A stretch of DNA of 64,000 nucleotides from contig NZ_PPHF01000123.1 in assembly GCF_002904335.1 (NCBI RefSeq), positions 62,001-126,000 on the forward strand. The letters run 5' to 3'. Shown here one piece after another: positions 16,082-24,873 of this stretch. The translations under genes were made by a program, and so were the position numbers. The stretch's first letter is position 1. The number at the start of each line of letters is the position of its first letter. A model generated the notes under the pieces. The model did not search any database. It worked only from the letters and a program-made list of their open reading frames with translations, and was not told the DNA's origin. This DNA comes from Amycolatopsis sp. CA-126428 (GTDB taxonomy: Bacteria > Actinomycetota > Actinomycetes > Mycobacteriales > Pseudonocardiaceae).

Positions 16082-17408
16082 GCTCCTCACCCTCCTCGCG
16101 ACGACGTCGTTGCTCGCCACCGGCTGCGCGGGCGCCGGCTCGATCGGCACCGGCAGCAGCACGCTCGTCATCGCCATCGTGTCCAACCCGCAGATGAAGG
16201 ACGCGATCGCGCTCGCGCCGGAGTTCGAGAAGGCCACCGGCATCGGCCTCAAGTTCGTGTCCCTGCCGGAAAACCAGGCCCGCGCCAAGATCACCGCGTC
16301 GACCGCCACCGAGGGGGGCGAGTTCGACGTCGTCATGATCAGCAACTACGAGGCCCCGCAGTGGGCGGCCAACGGCTGGCTCGAGAACCTCGAGCCGCAC
16401 ATGGCGGCCACCCCCGGCTACGACGAAGGCGACTTCATCCCCAGCATCAAGCAGTCGCTGTCCTACCGGAACCAGATGTACGCGGTGCCGTTCTACGGCG
16501 AGTCGTCGTTCCTGGCCTACCGCAAGGACCTCTTCGCCAAGGCCGGGATCACCATGCCGGCCAAGCCGACCTGGCCGCAGATCGCGGATTTCGCCGCGAA
16601 GCTCGACGACAAGGCGAACGGCGTGGCGGGCATCTGCCTGCGCGGCAAGCCCGGCTGGGGCGAGAGCCTCGCGCCGTTCACGACCGTGGCCAACACCTTC
16701 GGCGCGCAGTGGTTCGACAAGGACTGGAACGCCAAGCTGACGTCGCCGGAGTTCAAGGAAGCCGCGAACTTCTACGTCAACCTGATCCGCGAGCACGGCG
16801 AAGTCGGGGCCTCCAGCGCCGGGTTCTCCGAATGCGGCACGCGCTACACGCAAGGCAACGCGGCGATGTGGTACGACGCCACGGTCATGGCGGGCACCAA
16901 CGAGGACCCGTCGAGCAGCAAGATCGTCGGCAAGTCCGGGTACGCGCCGGCGCCGGTCGTCAAGACGCAGGCCAGCGGCTGGCTCTACACCTGGGCCCTC
17001 GGCATCCCGAAGGTCGCCAAGGACAAGGACGCCGCTTGGAAGTTCATGGCCTGGATGACCGACAAGGCGTACGTGCAGAAGGTCGGCCACACCTACGGCT
17101 GGAACCGCGTCCCGCCGGGCGTCCGCCAGTCGACGTACGCCATCCCCGAGTACGCCGACGCGGCGAAGGCCTACGCGAAGCCCACGCTCGACGGCATCGC
17201 GGACGCGAACCAGCAGAAGGCGATGGCGAGCCCGGTGCCCTACCCCGGCATCCAGTTCGTCGGCATCCCCGAGTTCCAGGACCTGGGCACCCGGGTGAGC
17301 CAGCAGCTGTCGGCCGCGATCGCCGGCCGCGAGTCGGTCGAAGACGCCCTGAAGCAGTCCCAGGACTACGCCCAGACGGTGGGCGATTCCTACAAGGCGG
17401 TGCAGTGA
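16074..17408 (+). CDS. Sugar/polyol ABC transporter substrate-binding lipoprotein
   Basis: Extracytoplasmic solute-binding protein family 1, about 444 residues. The signal peptide is MRKLLTLLATTSLLATGC, with Cys18 as the lipidation site. I chose GTG 16074 because GGAGG (16064-16068) lies five bases upstream; GTG 16068 would overlap that ribosome-binding site. Body features: STLVIAIVSNPQMKDAIALAPEF, FDVVMISNYEAPQWAANGWLE, YAVPFYGESSFLAYRKDLF, typical of binding proteins for mannitol/sorbitol-type substrates. Overlaps the dehydrogenase by 8 bases and the permease by TGATG. Role: delivers the polyol to the two permeases that follow. Confidence 0.92.
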   Translation: MRKLLTLLATTSLLATGCAGAGSIGTGSSTLVIAIVSNPQMKDAIALAPEFEKATGIGLKFVSLPENQARAKITASTATEGGEFDVVMISNYEAPQWAANGWLENLEPHMAATPGYDEGDFIPSIKQSLSYRNQMYAVPFYGESSFLAYRKDLFAKAGITMPAKPTWPQIADFAAKLDDKANGVAGICLRGKPGWGESLAPFTTVANTFGAQWFDKDWNAKLTSPEFKEAANFYVNLIREHGEVGASSAGFSECGTRYTQGNAAMWYDATVMAGTNEDPSSSKIVGKSGYAPAPVVKTQASGWLYTWALGIPKVAKDKDAAWKFMAWMTDKAYVQKVGHTYGWNRVPPGVRQSTYAIPEYADAAKAYAKPTLDGIADANQQKAMASPVPYPGIQFVGIPEFQDLGTRVSQQLSAAIAGRESVEDALKQSQDYAQTVGDSYKAVQ

Positions 17409-18340
17409 TGTCCACGCTCTCCGTATCCACCCCCACGTCCACCTCGCAGGCGAAGGTCGAAGAGAAACGCGGCCTGAGCACCGCGGCCAAGCGGCGGCTG
17501 CCCCTGCTGCCCGCGCTGATCTTCGTCATCGCGGTGACGCAGCTGCCGTTCCTGCTCACCGTGTTCTACTCGTTCCAGTCGTGGAACCTGGTCCGGCCCG
17601 GCTCGCGGCACTTCGTCGGCCTGGACAACTACATCGACGTCTTCAGCGACACGACGTTCCTGGTCGCCCTGCTCAACACCGTGCTGCTGACCGTCGTGTG
17701 CGTGTTCGTCGCGCTCCTGCTCGGCCTGGGCCTGGCGATCCTGCTGGACCGCAAGTTCCTCGGCCGCGGCGTGGTCCGGACGCTGCTCATCACGCCGTTC
17801 CTGATCCTGCCGGCGGCCGGCGCGCTGCTGTGGAAGACGACGATGTTCGACCCGACCTACGGGCTCCTGCACTTCGTCTTCGGCACCGACACCGACTGGC
17901 TTTCGGAGTTCCCGCTGGCGTCGGTGATGGCCCAGATCGTGTGGCAATGGACGCCGTTCATGATGCTGCTCATCCTGGCCGGCCTGCAGAGCCAGCCCAA
18001 GGACGTGCTCGAGGCGGCCAATGTGGACGGTGCGAGCCGCTGGCGGACGTTCGTCTCCATCACGCTGCCGCACCTGTCCCGGTTCCTGCAGCTGGCCACC
18101 CTGCTGGGCGCGATCTACATCGTGAACAGCTTCGACGCGATCTTCCTGATGACCCAGGGCGGCCCGGGCACGGCGAGCACCAACCTGCCGTACTACATCT
18201 ACCAGCGCGCGTTCGAGGGCTTCGACGTCGGCCAGTCCTCGGCGATGGGCGTGATCGTGGTGATCCTGACGATGATCGTCGCGACCTTCGCCCTGCGCCT
18301 GATGTTCCGGACCTTCTCGGTGAGCGGAGGCATCAAATGA
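17408..18340 (+). CDS. Sugar/polyol ABC transporter permease 1 (MalF-like)
   Basis: 310 residues with six main transmembrane helices after a Ser/Thr-rich cytoplasmic N-terminus. The binding-protein-dependent transport loop is visible near residue 210: EAANVDGASRWRTFVSITLPHL, the EAA motif that docks with the ATPase. First helix LLPALIFVIAVTQLPFLLTVFYSFQSWNL. ATG 17408 overlaps the binding-protein stop (TGATG); the end overlaps the next start (ATGA). Heterodimer partner of the following permease. Substrate inferred from the neighbouring dehydrogenase. Confidence 0.93.
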   Translation: MSTLSVSTPTSTSQAKVEEKRGLSTAAKRRLPLLPALIFVIAVTQLPFLLTVFYSFQSWNLVRPGSRHFVGLDNYIDVFSDTTFLVALLNTVLLTVVCVFVALLLGLGLAILLDRKFLGRGVVRTLLITPFLILPAAGALLWKTTMFDPTYGLLHFVFGTDTDWLSEFPLASVMAQIVWQWTPFMMLLILAGLQSQPKDVLEAANVDGASRWRTFVSITLPHLSRFLQLATLLGAIYIVNSFDAIFLMTQGGPGTASTNLPYYIYQRAFEGFDVGQSSAMGVIVVILTMIVATFALRLMFRTFSVSGGIK

Positions 18341-19170
18341 CGACCGTCGCCCCGCGCAAGCGCGAGTACGGCAAGGGCTCGCTGACCGTCGCGACCTGGA
18401 TCATCGCGATCCTGTTCGTGTTCCCGCTGCTGTGGATGATCCTCACCGCGTTCAAGCAGGAGGCGGACGCCTACACCGACCCGCCGAAGCTCTTCTTCAC
18501 CCCGACGTTCGAGCAGCTCGGCAACGTCCTGAGCGGCGGGTTCCTGCCGTACCTGTCGAATTCGGCGTTCGTGACGATCCTGTCGACGGCCTTGGTGCTG
18601 CTCTTCGGCGTCCCGGCGGCGTACGCGCTTTCGCTGGCGCCGGTCAAGGGCACGTCGAACGCGCTCGGCTTCTTCCTCTCGACGAAGATGCTGCCGATCG
18701 TGGCGGCGATCATCCCGCTGTACGTCATTTCGCAGAACACCGAGCTGCTCGACACGGTGTGGGCGCTGGTCATCCTGTACACGTCGATGAACCTGCCGCT
18801 GGCCATCTGGATGATGCGGTCGTTCTTCCTCGAAGTGCCGCACGAGATGATCGAGGCGGGCCGGATCGACGGCGCCAACCTGCCGACGCTGCTGCGCAAG
18901 ATCATCATGCCGGTGGTCGCGCCCGGGATCGCGGCGACCGCGCTGATCTGCGTGATCTTCTCCTGGACGGAGTTCTTCTACGCGGTCAACCTGACCGCGG
19001 CCCGGGCCGGCACGGTCCCGGTGTTCCTGGTCGGGTTCATCACCAGCGAAGGCCTGTACTGGGCGCAGCTGTCCGCGGCCGCGCTGCTGGCTTCGCTGCC
19101 GGTGATGATCGTCGGCTGGATCGCGCAGAACCACCTGGTCCGCGGCCTCTCGATGGGCGCGGTCAAGTAG
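18337..19170 (+). CDS. Sugar/polyol ABC transporter permease 2 (MalG-like)
   Basis: 277 residues, six transmembrane helices, EAA loop EAGRIDGANLPTLLRKIIMPVVAPG near residue 175. The periplasmic segment TAFKQEADAYTDPPKLFFTPTFEQ after the first helix is typical of the MalG branch. Last gene of the polyol operon; it ends 29 bp before a 46-bp palindrome that probably terminates transcription from both this operon and the convergent ferredoxin/P450 operon. No ATP-binding subunit follows. Confidence 0.93.
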   Translation: MTTVAPRKREYGKGSLTVATWIIAILFVFPLLWMILTAFKQEADAYTDPPKLFFTPTFEQLGNVLSGGFLPYLSNSAFVTILSTALVLLFGVPAAYALSLAPVKGTSNALGFFLSTKMLPIVAAIIPLYVISQNTELLDTVWALVILYTSMNLPLAIWMMRSFFLEVPHEMIEAGRIDGANLPTLLRKIIMPVVAPGIAATALICVIFSWTEFFYAVNLTAARAGTVPVFLVGFITSEGLYWAQLSAAALLASLPVMIVGWIAQNHLVRGLSMGAVK

Positions 19171-19199
19171 CAAGCAGCGCAGCTGGGTAGGTGGCTGGG

Positions 19200-19249
19200 T
19201 TGTCGTGAGTGGTAAAGCGGGTTAGAACCCGCCTTACCACTCACGACAA
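19200..19249. repeat. 46-bp palindrome, copy 2 (convergent gene junction)
   Basis: Arms 19202-19223 and 19226-19247, starting GTCGTGAGTGGTAAA, centre AG, one mismatch; two further flanking bases (TT/AA) also pair. It sits between the convergent stops of the ABC permease (19170) and the ferredoxin (19260), where it could act as a bidirectional terminator hairpin. Confidence 0.92.
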
Positions 19250-19259
19250 CTGGAGCGGG

Positions 19260-19454
19260 TCACTCCTGGAGGGAGAGGGCCTGGCTCGGGCAGACGTGCA
19301 CCGCTTCACGGGCCTTCTCGACCAGCTCCCCCTGGGGCTGGTCGTCGAGCACGATGACCGTGCCGTCCTCCTCGCTCTGGTCGAACAGCGAGGGCTCGGT
19401 GAGCACGCACTGCCCGGCGCCGACGCACTTGCCGGTGTCCGCGATGATCTTCAT
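19260..19454 (-). CDS. 3Fe-4S-type ferredoxin, P450 redox partner
   Basis: 64 residues. Cysteines at 10, 16 and 54 in CVGAGQC and HVCPSQA give C-x5-C-x37-CP, the pattern of actinobacterial single-cluster [3Fe-4S] ferredoxins that donate electrons to P450s; the fourth Cys of 4Fe-4S proteins is absent (Gly/Ala at that position). Located 39 bp downstream of two P450 genes on the same strand, so almost certainly their electron carrier. A ferredoxin reductase is not in the operon. The ATG at 19454 has GAAGAGGA upstream. Confidence 0.93.
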   Translation of the reverse strand: MKIIADTGKCVGAGQCVLTEPSLFDQSEEDGTVIVLDDQPQGELVEKAREAVHVCPSQALSLQE

Positions 19455-19493
19455 GGTCCTCTTCTTCCCCTGTGGTGGTTCGGCAGTTCGCTT

Positions 19494-20684
19494 CTACCAG
19501 GTCACCGGCAACCGGTACAGGCCGTAGATGTTCGCGTCGTCCTTGAACGGCAGGTCGTCGACCGGCGCGGCCAGCTCGAGCTCGGGGATCCGGCGGAAGA
19601 GGGTGTCGAAGACGATCTGCAGTTCCATCCGGGCCAGGTTCTGGCCGAGGCATTGGTGCGGGCCGAACCCGAACGCGACGTGGTGGCGGGCGCCGCGCTC
19701 GATGTCCAGTTCGTCGGGGTTCTCGAACGCCGTTTCGTCGCGGTTGGCCGCGTAGCCCAGCGCTAGCACGCCTTCGCCGGCCCGGATCAGCTGCCCGCCG
19801 ACCTCGGCGTCCTCGACGCACAGCCGCGCGGTGGCGGCGTCGACGATGGTGAAGTACCGCAGCAGCTCCTCGACGGCGTCGAGCGTCTTGCCGGGGTCGT
19901 TCTTGATCAGCGCCAGCTGGTCCGGGTTCTCCAGCAGTCCGACCGTGCCGAGGGAGATCATGTTCGCCGTGGTCTCGTGGCCGGCGACGAGCAGCAGGAA
20001 CCCGGTCGCGGCCAGCGATGCCCGCCGGTAGGTGCCCTCTTCGCGCAGCTTGACGATCTGCCGCCCGAGCAGGTCGTCCGGCGGGTTGTCCTCCTTCCCG
20101 GCGATGAGGTCGCCCATGTACCCGCGCACGGCCTCGACCGCAGCCCGCCGCTCCTCCGGGGGCGTGCCGCGCTTGATCAGCTTCGTCGTGTGGGTCTGGA
20201 AGAAGTCGTGGTCGGCGTACGGCACGCCGAGCATCTCGCAGATGACCAGCGACGGCACCGGCAGCGACAGCGTCTCGACCAGGTCACCCGGCTTCGGCCC
20301 GGCCAGCAGCGCGTCGATCCGCTCGTCGACGATCTCCTGGATCCGCGGCCGCAGCGCCTCCATCCGGCGCACGGTGAACTCGCCGAGCACGGCCTTGCGG
20401 GCCGGCCCGTGCTCGGGCGCGTCCATGGTGATCATGGTGCGCTCGTCGTCCGGCCGCCGGAACCCGGGCACCAGCTGCGGGAAGTCCGGGTGCTGCCGGT
20501 CGGCGCTGAACCGCCGGTCGTTCAGCACGGCCCGGACGTCCTCGTGCCTGCTGACCACCCAGGCCTTCCGGCCGTCGGGCAGCCCCACCCGGGTGACCGG
20601 GTCCTCCTCGCGGATCTCGGCGTACGCCGGCGGCGGCGCGAACGGGCACGTGCGCGTCATCGGGAATTCGTGAACGGCGGTCAT
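19494..20684 (-). CDS. Cytochrome P450 (CYP105-like), tandem copy A
   Basis: 396 residues from ATG 20684 (MTAVHEFPMTRTCPFAPPPAY). A longer upstream frame exists but is the overlapping shadow of the neighbouring gene. Visible P450 elements: I-helix LLVAGHETTANMI with the acid-alcohol pair ET/T, K-helix EELLRYFT, and heme loop FGFGPHQCLGQNLARMEL with the axial Cys at about 345. The CPFAPPP N-terminus and heme loop place it close to CYP105-type monooxygenases, which hydroxylate xenobiotics and macrolides. It is strongly similar to the neighbouring P450 over its whole length, so the pair arose by tandem duplication. Substrate unknown. Confidence 0.93.
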   Translation of the reverse strand: MTAVHEFPMTRTCPFAPPPAYAEIREEDPVTRVGLPDGRKAWVVSRHEDVRAVLNDRRFSADRQHPDFPQLVPGFRRPDDERTMITMDAPEHGPARKAVLGEFTVRRMEALRPRIQEIVDERIDALLAGPKPGDLVETLSLPVPSLVICEMLGVPYADHDFFQTHTTKLIKRGTPPEERRAAVEAVRGYMGDLIAGKEDNPPDDLLGRQIVKLREEGTYRRASLAATGFLLLVAGHETTANMISLGTVGLLENPDQLALIKNDPGKTLDAVEELLRYFTIVDAATARLCVEDAEVGGQLIRAGEGVLALGYAANRDETAFENPDELDIERGARHHVAFGFGPHQCLGQNLARMELQIVFDTLFRRIPELELAAPVDDLPFKDDANIYGLYRLPVTW

Positions 20685-20695
20685 GGCGTTCCCCC

Positions 20696-21919
20696 TCACC
20701 AGGTCACGGGCAGGCAGTAGAGGCCGAAGATCGACGAGTCGTGCTTGAACGGCAGCTGGTCCACCGGGGCGGCCAGCTTGAGCTCCGGGATGCGGCGTAA
20801 GAGGGTGTCGAAGACGATCTGCAGTTCCATCCGGGCCAGGTTCTGGCCGAGGCACTGGTGCGGGCCGAAGCCGAACGCGACGTGGTGGCGCGCGCCCCGC
20901 TCGAGGTCGAGCTCGTCGGCGTTCTCGAACGCGGCTTCGTCGCGGTTGCCGGAGTAGCTCAGGCCCAGGACGCCCTCGCCTTCGCGGATCAGCTGCCCGC
21001 CGATCTCGACGTCCTCCGTGGCGACCCGCGCGGTCGCGAACTCGGCGATGGTGAAGTAGCGCAGCAGTTCCTCGACGGCGTCGAGCGTCTTGCCGGGGTC
21101 GTTCTTGATGATCTCGAGCTGGTCCGGGTTCTCCAGGAGCGCCACGGTGCCGAGCGAGATCATGTTCGCCGTCGTCTCGTGCCCGGCGAGGAGCAGCAGG
21201 AAGGCGAGCGAGACGAGCTCGTCGTGGGCGACGTCGCCGTGCTCTTCGCGCTGCTTGAGGATCTGGCGGCCGAGCAGGTCGTCGGTCGGGTTCGCCTCCT
21301 TCGCGGCGACCAGCTCGTCGAGGTAGGTCTGCAGCTCGTCGACGGCCTTGACCCGGGTCTCCTGGTCGACCTCCCGGTTGAGCAGCGTCGAGCTGCGCAC
21401 CTGGAAGAAGTCGTGGTCGGCGTACGGGACGCCGAGCTGTTCGCAGATCACCAGTGACGGCACCGGCAGGGCCAGCGCCGAGACCAGGTCGGCGGGCTTC
21501 GGGCCGGCCAGGATCGCGTCGATGTGCTCGTCGACGATCTGCTGGATCCGCGGCTGCAGGGCCTTCATGCGCTTGACGGTGAACTCGCCGACGACCTCGC
21601 GCCGGGCCGCGCCGTGCTTCGGCGGGTCCATGTTGATCAGCGACGCGGTGAAGCGGCGGCGCTGCTGCGGACGGCCGTCCTTCGCGAGGATCGGGAAGCC
21701 CGGGTTGAAGCGGTTGGAGCTGAAGCGCGGGTCCGTCAGCACCTGCCGGACTTCCTCCAGGCGGGTGACGGCCCAGGCCTCCGAACCGTCGGGCAGCCCG
21801 ACGCGCTGGACCGGACCCGCTTCGCGGAGTTTCTCGTACGCGGGCGGCGGCGCGAACGGGCAGGTACGGGCCAGCGGAAAAGTCTCGATGCGCGCCGCGG
21901 TTTCGGCCAATTCAGTCAT
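20696..21919 (-). CDS. Cytochrome P450 (CYP105-like), tandem copy B
   Basis: 407 residues, first gene of the P450-P450-ferredoxin operon; 11 bp separate it from copy A. It has the I-helix LLLAGHETTANMISLG, EELLRYFT, and heme loop FGFGPHQCLGQNLARMEL with Cys at about 356. C-terminal 50 residues are nearly the same in both copies (AAPVDQLPFKHDSSIFGLYCLPVTW-like), whereas the substrate-recognition B-C region differs more (INMDPPKHGAARREVVGEF versus ITMDAPEHGPARKAVLGEF), which suggests divergence in substrate. Divergent from a TetR gene across 179 bp, which likely controls the operon. Confidence 0.94.
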   Translation of the reverse strand: MTELAETAARIETFPLARTCPFAPPPAYEKLREAGPVQRVGLPDGSEAWAVTRLEEVRQVLTDPRFSSNRFNPGFPILAKDGRPQQRRRFTASLINMDPPKHGAARREVVGEFTVKRMKALQPRIQQIVDEHIDAILAGPKPADLVSALALPVPSLVICEQLGVPYADHDFFQVRSSTLLNREVDQETRVKAVDELQTYLDELVAAKEANPTDDLLGRQILKQREEHGDVAHDELVSLAFLLLLAGHETTANMISLGTVALLENPDQLEIIKNDPGKTLDAVEELLRYFTIAEFATARVATEDVEIGGQLIREGEGVLGLSYSGNRDEAAFENADELDLERGARHHVAFGFGPHQCLGQNLARMELQIVFDTLLRRIPELKLAAPVDQLPFKHDSSIFGLYCLPVTW

Positions 21920-22098
21920 TTCGGAACCCCCTAGATCGGACGGAAAGTATGCGGAGGATTACATTCCGGTTCCCTGTCCAAGGTACTCAAGCGGAGGGAA
22001 TTCGTCCACTAGATGCCGACTACCCACTCGCGCGGGGAGTGTGTGGCCTGCTGACCGTGCGAGAATCACCCCGCGCGATTCAGCGGAAGGCGAACGGC

Positions 22099-22737
22099 AT
22101 GACGGCAGACCCCGAGACCACCCTGCGGGCGGACGCGCGGCGCAACCGCGACCAGATCCTGGCCGCCGCGAAGGCCATCTTCGCCGCCTCCGGTCCCGAC
22201 TCGCCCATGGAGGAGATCGCGCGCGCGGCCGGCGTCGGTGTCGGCACGCTCTACCGGCGGTTCCCGGACCGTGATGCGCTGATCCGGGCGGTCGCGATGG
22301 ACAACTTCGAACGGGTGCTGATCGACGCGCGCGTGATCGCCGCCGAGGAGACGTCGGCGTGGCGGGCGCTCGAGCGGCTGCTGCGGCAGTCGGTCGAGCT
22401 GCAGCTGAGCGTGCAGCTCGCGATGGTCTCGCACCGGGCGCTGGTGATCCTCAAGAACGACCCGGAGGTCCGCCGGCTGCGCGACGAGATCCTGGCCGTC
22501 CTCGACGGCTTCGTCGACGGCGCGAAGGCCGAGGGGAAGCTGCGCGACGACGTCGGCGCCGGTGACATCGCGATCCTGTTCGCGATGCTGCTGCGCCAGA
22601 TGCGCGCGAAGTCGCCGGAGGTCGCCGCGATGGCGGCCCGCCGGTGTGTCGGCATCATGATCGACGGCCTCAGCGCGCGGCCGGGTTCGGCGCTCCCCGG
22701 CCGTCCGATCACGTCGCAGGACCTCGACCCCGACTGA
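22099..22737 (+). CDS. TetR-family regulator
   Basis: 212 residues from ATG 22099 (MTADPETTLRADARRNRDQILAAAKAIF). N-terminal helix-turn-helix PMEEIARAAGVGVGTLYRRFPDRDALIRAV at about 38-67, then an all-helical ligand-binding domain (SETR-like C-terminus with LRQMRAKSPEVAAMAARRCVGIMIDGL). Divergent from the P450 operon across 21920-22098, so it is the best candidate regulator of those genes; ligands of such pairs are often the P450 substrate. The longer frame back to 21949 is not supported because it lacks family homology. No clear palindromic operator was found by eye in the gap. Confidence 0.88.
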   Translation: MTADPETTLRADARRNRDQILAAAKAIFAASGPDSPMEEIARAAGVGVGTLYRRFPDRDALIRAVAMDNFERVLIDARVIAAEETSAWRALERLLRQSVELQLSVQLAMVSHRALVILKNDPEVRRLRDEILAVLDGFVDGAKAEGKLRDDVGAGDIAILFAMLLRQMRAKSPEVAAMAARRCVGIMIDGLSARPGSALPGRPITSQDLDPD

Positions 22738-22789
22738 TTCCGTCGATTTCCGTGTTAGGGTCCGCCTCGTTCTGCCGGCAATTGCAGCT

Positions 22790-23686
22790 ATGGGCGGGAA
22801 AATGCGACGAAGAACGCTGGCCGTGTTGTTGGCGATTTCCTTCCCGGTGCTCGCCGGGTGCGGCGGCGCGCCCGTCGACGGCGCGGCGGCCGCGCCGGCC
22901 TCGCTGCCGGCCCCGACGCCCACGCCTACTTCGGTGACGGCCCCTGCTTCGCCTTCTTCATCGTCGTCGCCGGCGCCTTCGACGTCTCAACCTGCGCCTC
23001 CGTCGACTCCGACGCCGCCGTCGACCACGCCGGTCCGGAGCTGCCGCAGCCCGGAGTTCACCACGAGCGACCCCGACGGCGGCTGGTCCGACGGCGGCTA
23101 TTACGTCCACAACAACATGTGGAACGTCGGGGAAGCGGGCCCGGAAACGCTGCGGGCATGCGCGTACGACAACTGGTACGTCGAATCCACCCAACCCGAT
23201 TCGACGTCGGTGAAAACCTATCCGAACGTGCACAAGGACATCAACAATCAGAACGGAAAGCCGTTCAACGACTATTCGGTGATCAAATCGACCTTCGCCG
23301 GCCGCGGCCCGGGCACCGGCATCTACGACGTGGCCTACGACCTCTGGCTGAACGGCGTGGGCGACGGCAAGGGCGTCACCGAGGTGATGGTCTGGACGGA
23401 GAACCGCAAGCAGCAACCCTCGGGCGACAAGCTGACGACGTACGTGGCGGGCGGCTTCACCTACGACGTCTGGGCGGACGACGACGGGTACGTGGCGTTC
23501 GTGTCCCGCTCGACGCAGTACGCGGGCAGCGTGGACCTGAAGGCGATGATCGCCTGGGCGATCGGCAAGGGCCTGATCCCCTCGAACCCGACGGTCAACC
23601 AGATCGGCTACGGCATCGAGTTCTGCTCGACCGGCGGCGGCAAGGCCCGCTTCACGCTGTCGGACTTCTCGGTGACGATGAGCTAG
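22790..23686 (+). CDS. Secreted lipoprotein with GH12-like beta-sandwich domain
   Basis: 298 residues. Signal peptide MRRRTLAVLLAISFPVLAGCGG with a lipobox (LAGC); Met at 22802 is an equally good start and fits the signal peptide better. A 50-residue Pro/Ser/Thr linker follows, then from about residue 85 a domain resembling glycoside hydrolase family 12: GGYYVHNNMWN, NDYSVIKSTFAGRG, YDVAYDLWLNG, TEVMVWTENRKQQPSG (position of the family nucleophile Glu in an EVMIW-type strand), and IGYGIEFCSTGGGKARFTLSDFSVTM (candidate acid/base Glu). GH12 enzymes are endoglucanases and xyloglucanases. The call rests on motif order, not a search. It ends 2 bp before the convergent Beta_protein gene. Confidence 0.72.
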   Translation: MGGKMRRRTLAVLLAISFPVLAGCGGAPVDGAAAAPASLPAPTPTPTSVTAPASPSSSSSPAPSTSQPAPPSTPTPPSTTPVRSCRSPEFTTSDPDGGWSDGGYYVHNNMWNVGEAGPETLRACAYDNWYVESTQPDSTSVKTYPNVHKDINNQNGKPFNDYSVIKSTFAGRGPGTGIYDVAYDLWLNGVGDGKGVTEVMVWTENRKQQPSGDKLTTYVAGGFTYDVWADDDGYVAFVSRSTQYAGSVDLKAMIAWAIGKGLIPSNPTVNQIGYGIEFCSTGGGKARFTLSDFSVTMS

Positions 23687-23688
23687 CG

Positions 23689-24759
23689 TCAAGCCGCGGC
23701 GCGGGTGGCCAGGTAGGCCAGGTGGTGCGAGGTCGCGAACGCGATCGGCTTGCTGGTGTCGCCCAGAGCCCGCCCGCCGCCCGTCGCCACCTCGTGGATT
23801 TCGTGATCTCCCCAGGAGAAGCCCGGGCCGGCGTAGCCCGCCGATTCGACCACGCGGCGGCACACGACCCGGAACGCGCGGCCGCGGGCCGGCTCCTCGC
23901 CCGGCTCGTCCGGCATCCGCTCTCGCGAGTAGAGCCAGCGGTGCGGGCACGTGTACTTCAGCGCGACGTGCTTGCTGCGGAAGCCCGGCCCGGGCATCGG
24001 GTGCACGGCGCCGTAGTCGCCGAACCGCAGGTGCGCGGCGCCGGCCCGCACCAGCTGTTCCCACAGCACTTCTTCGGCTCGTGCCTGTTCCCAGGTCGCC
24101 GTCTGGCCGAGCATCTTCGGGATCGAGCCGGTCAGCAAGCTCGTCGAGCCGAAGGGGCCCAGGCCGGTGAGCACGGCCAGGGTGGCCGCGGCCCGCTCGG
24201 CCCGGGTGGTCGTCGCCTCGGCGACGTACTGGAGGTCCAGGACCACGTGGATGTCGCCCGGTTCGAGCGCCAGCCGCTCGACGAGCCGGCCGAGGGTGTC
24301 CCGGTCGGCCGTACCCGGCCGGACCCGGAGGGCGACTCCGGCTCCCAGTTCGGCGCCGAGGCGCCCCAGCGTCGCGGCCTCCTGTTCGGTGGCGTCGCTG
24401 CGGACCACCGGGACGAACGGGACCGGCCCAGCCGTGTCGAGGAGGTCGGCCGGGCCGGCCAGGTGGTCGGCCAGCCGGCCGAGCGCGCCACCGGCGCCGA
24501 ACCCGGGCCGGTCCGCCACGTCGGAGGCGTCGATCCAGCAGCTCCGGCCCAGGAGGTGCAGGTGGCGTGCGACGTCCTCGACGTCGTCGAGCTGGTCGGC
24601 GGGCCGCTTCCGGTCCGGGTCGAACTGCAGCAGTGGCTGCACCCGCCGGACCTGGGCGGGCCGGGTCAGGGCGCGGAGCGCGGCCAGTTCGCCGGCCTTC
24701 GCGCGCAGAGCCACCAGCGTCGTGAAGCCGGCGTGCGCATCCACGGAGCTTCCGATCAC
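23689..24759 (-). CDS. Beta_protein (T4 beta-like) family protein
   Basis: About 356 residues, resembling the Beta_protein family named after a phage T4 protein and often found near phage-defence genes in bacteria. Seen: N-terminal FTTLVALRAKAGELAALRAL then RVQPLLQFDPD, a TIM-barrel-like series of strands, LRFGDYGAVHP, a central RSKHVALKYTCPHRWLYSRE and the C-terminal SWGDHEIHEVA block followed by TSHHLAYLA. Start may be the ATG at 24759 or the in-frame GTG five codons later (VDAHAGF). It is alone here: no sce7725/sce7726-like partner was seen. Molecular role unknown; association with defence is from family context only. Confidence 0.7.
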   Translation of the reverse strand: MIGSSVDAHAGFTTLVALRAKAGELAALRALTRPAQVRRVQPLLQFDPDRKRPADQLDDVEDVARHLHLLGRSCWIDASDVADRPGFGAGGALGRLADHLAGPADLLDTAGPVPFVPVVRSDATEQEAATLGRLGAELGAGVALRVRPGTADRDTLGRLVERLALEPGDIHVVLDLQYVAEATTTRAERAAATLAVLTGLGPFGSTSLLTGSIPKMLGQTATWEQARAEEVLWEQLVRAGAAHLRFGDYGAVHPMPGPGFRSKHVALKYTCPHRWLYSRERMPDEPGEEPARGRAFRVVCRRVVESAGYAGPGFSWGDHEIHEVATGGGRALGDTSKPIAFATSHHLAYLATRAAA

Positions 24760-24825
24760 GTCAGGTGAGTACCCGGTTACATCGAGCGTAGATCGGTGGG
24801 GCTCGGCGGAGAATCCACCACACGA

Positions 24826-24865
24826 ATGAAGGCCACCACCCGGCGGACCAGGTGGTGGCCTTCAT
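24826..24865 (-). terminator. Hairpin terminator after the deoC operon
   Basis: Perfect 15-bp stem ATGAAGGCCACCACC (24826-24840) with 24851-24865 and a 10-nt loop, 8 bp beyond the last stop of the minus-strand deoC-aldehyde dehydrogenase operon (24874). No long T run. Confidence 0.8.
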
Positions 24866-24873
24866 CGACGAGG

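Noticed and set aside
22858..24768. Plus-strand open frame of 636 codons across the GH12-like and Beta_protein genes
   Set aside because: Out of frame with the lipoprotein and antisense to the next gene; Arg/Gly/Pro-rich shadow composition.
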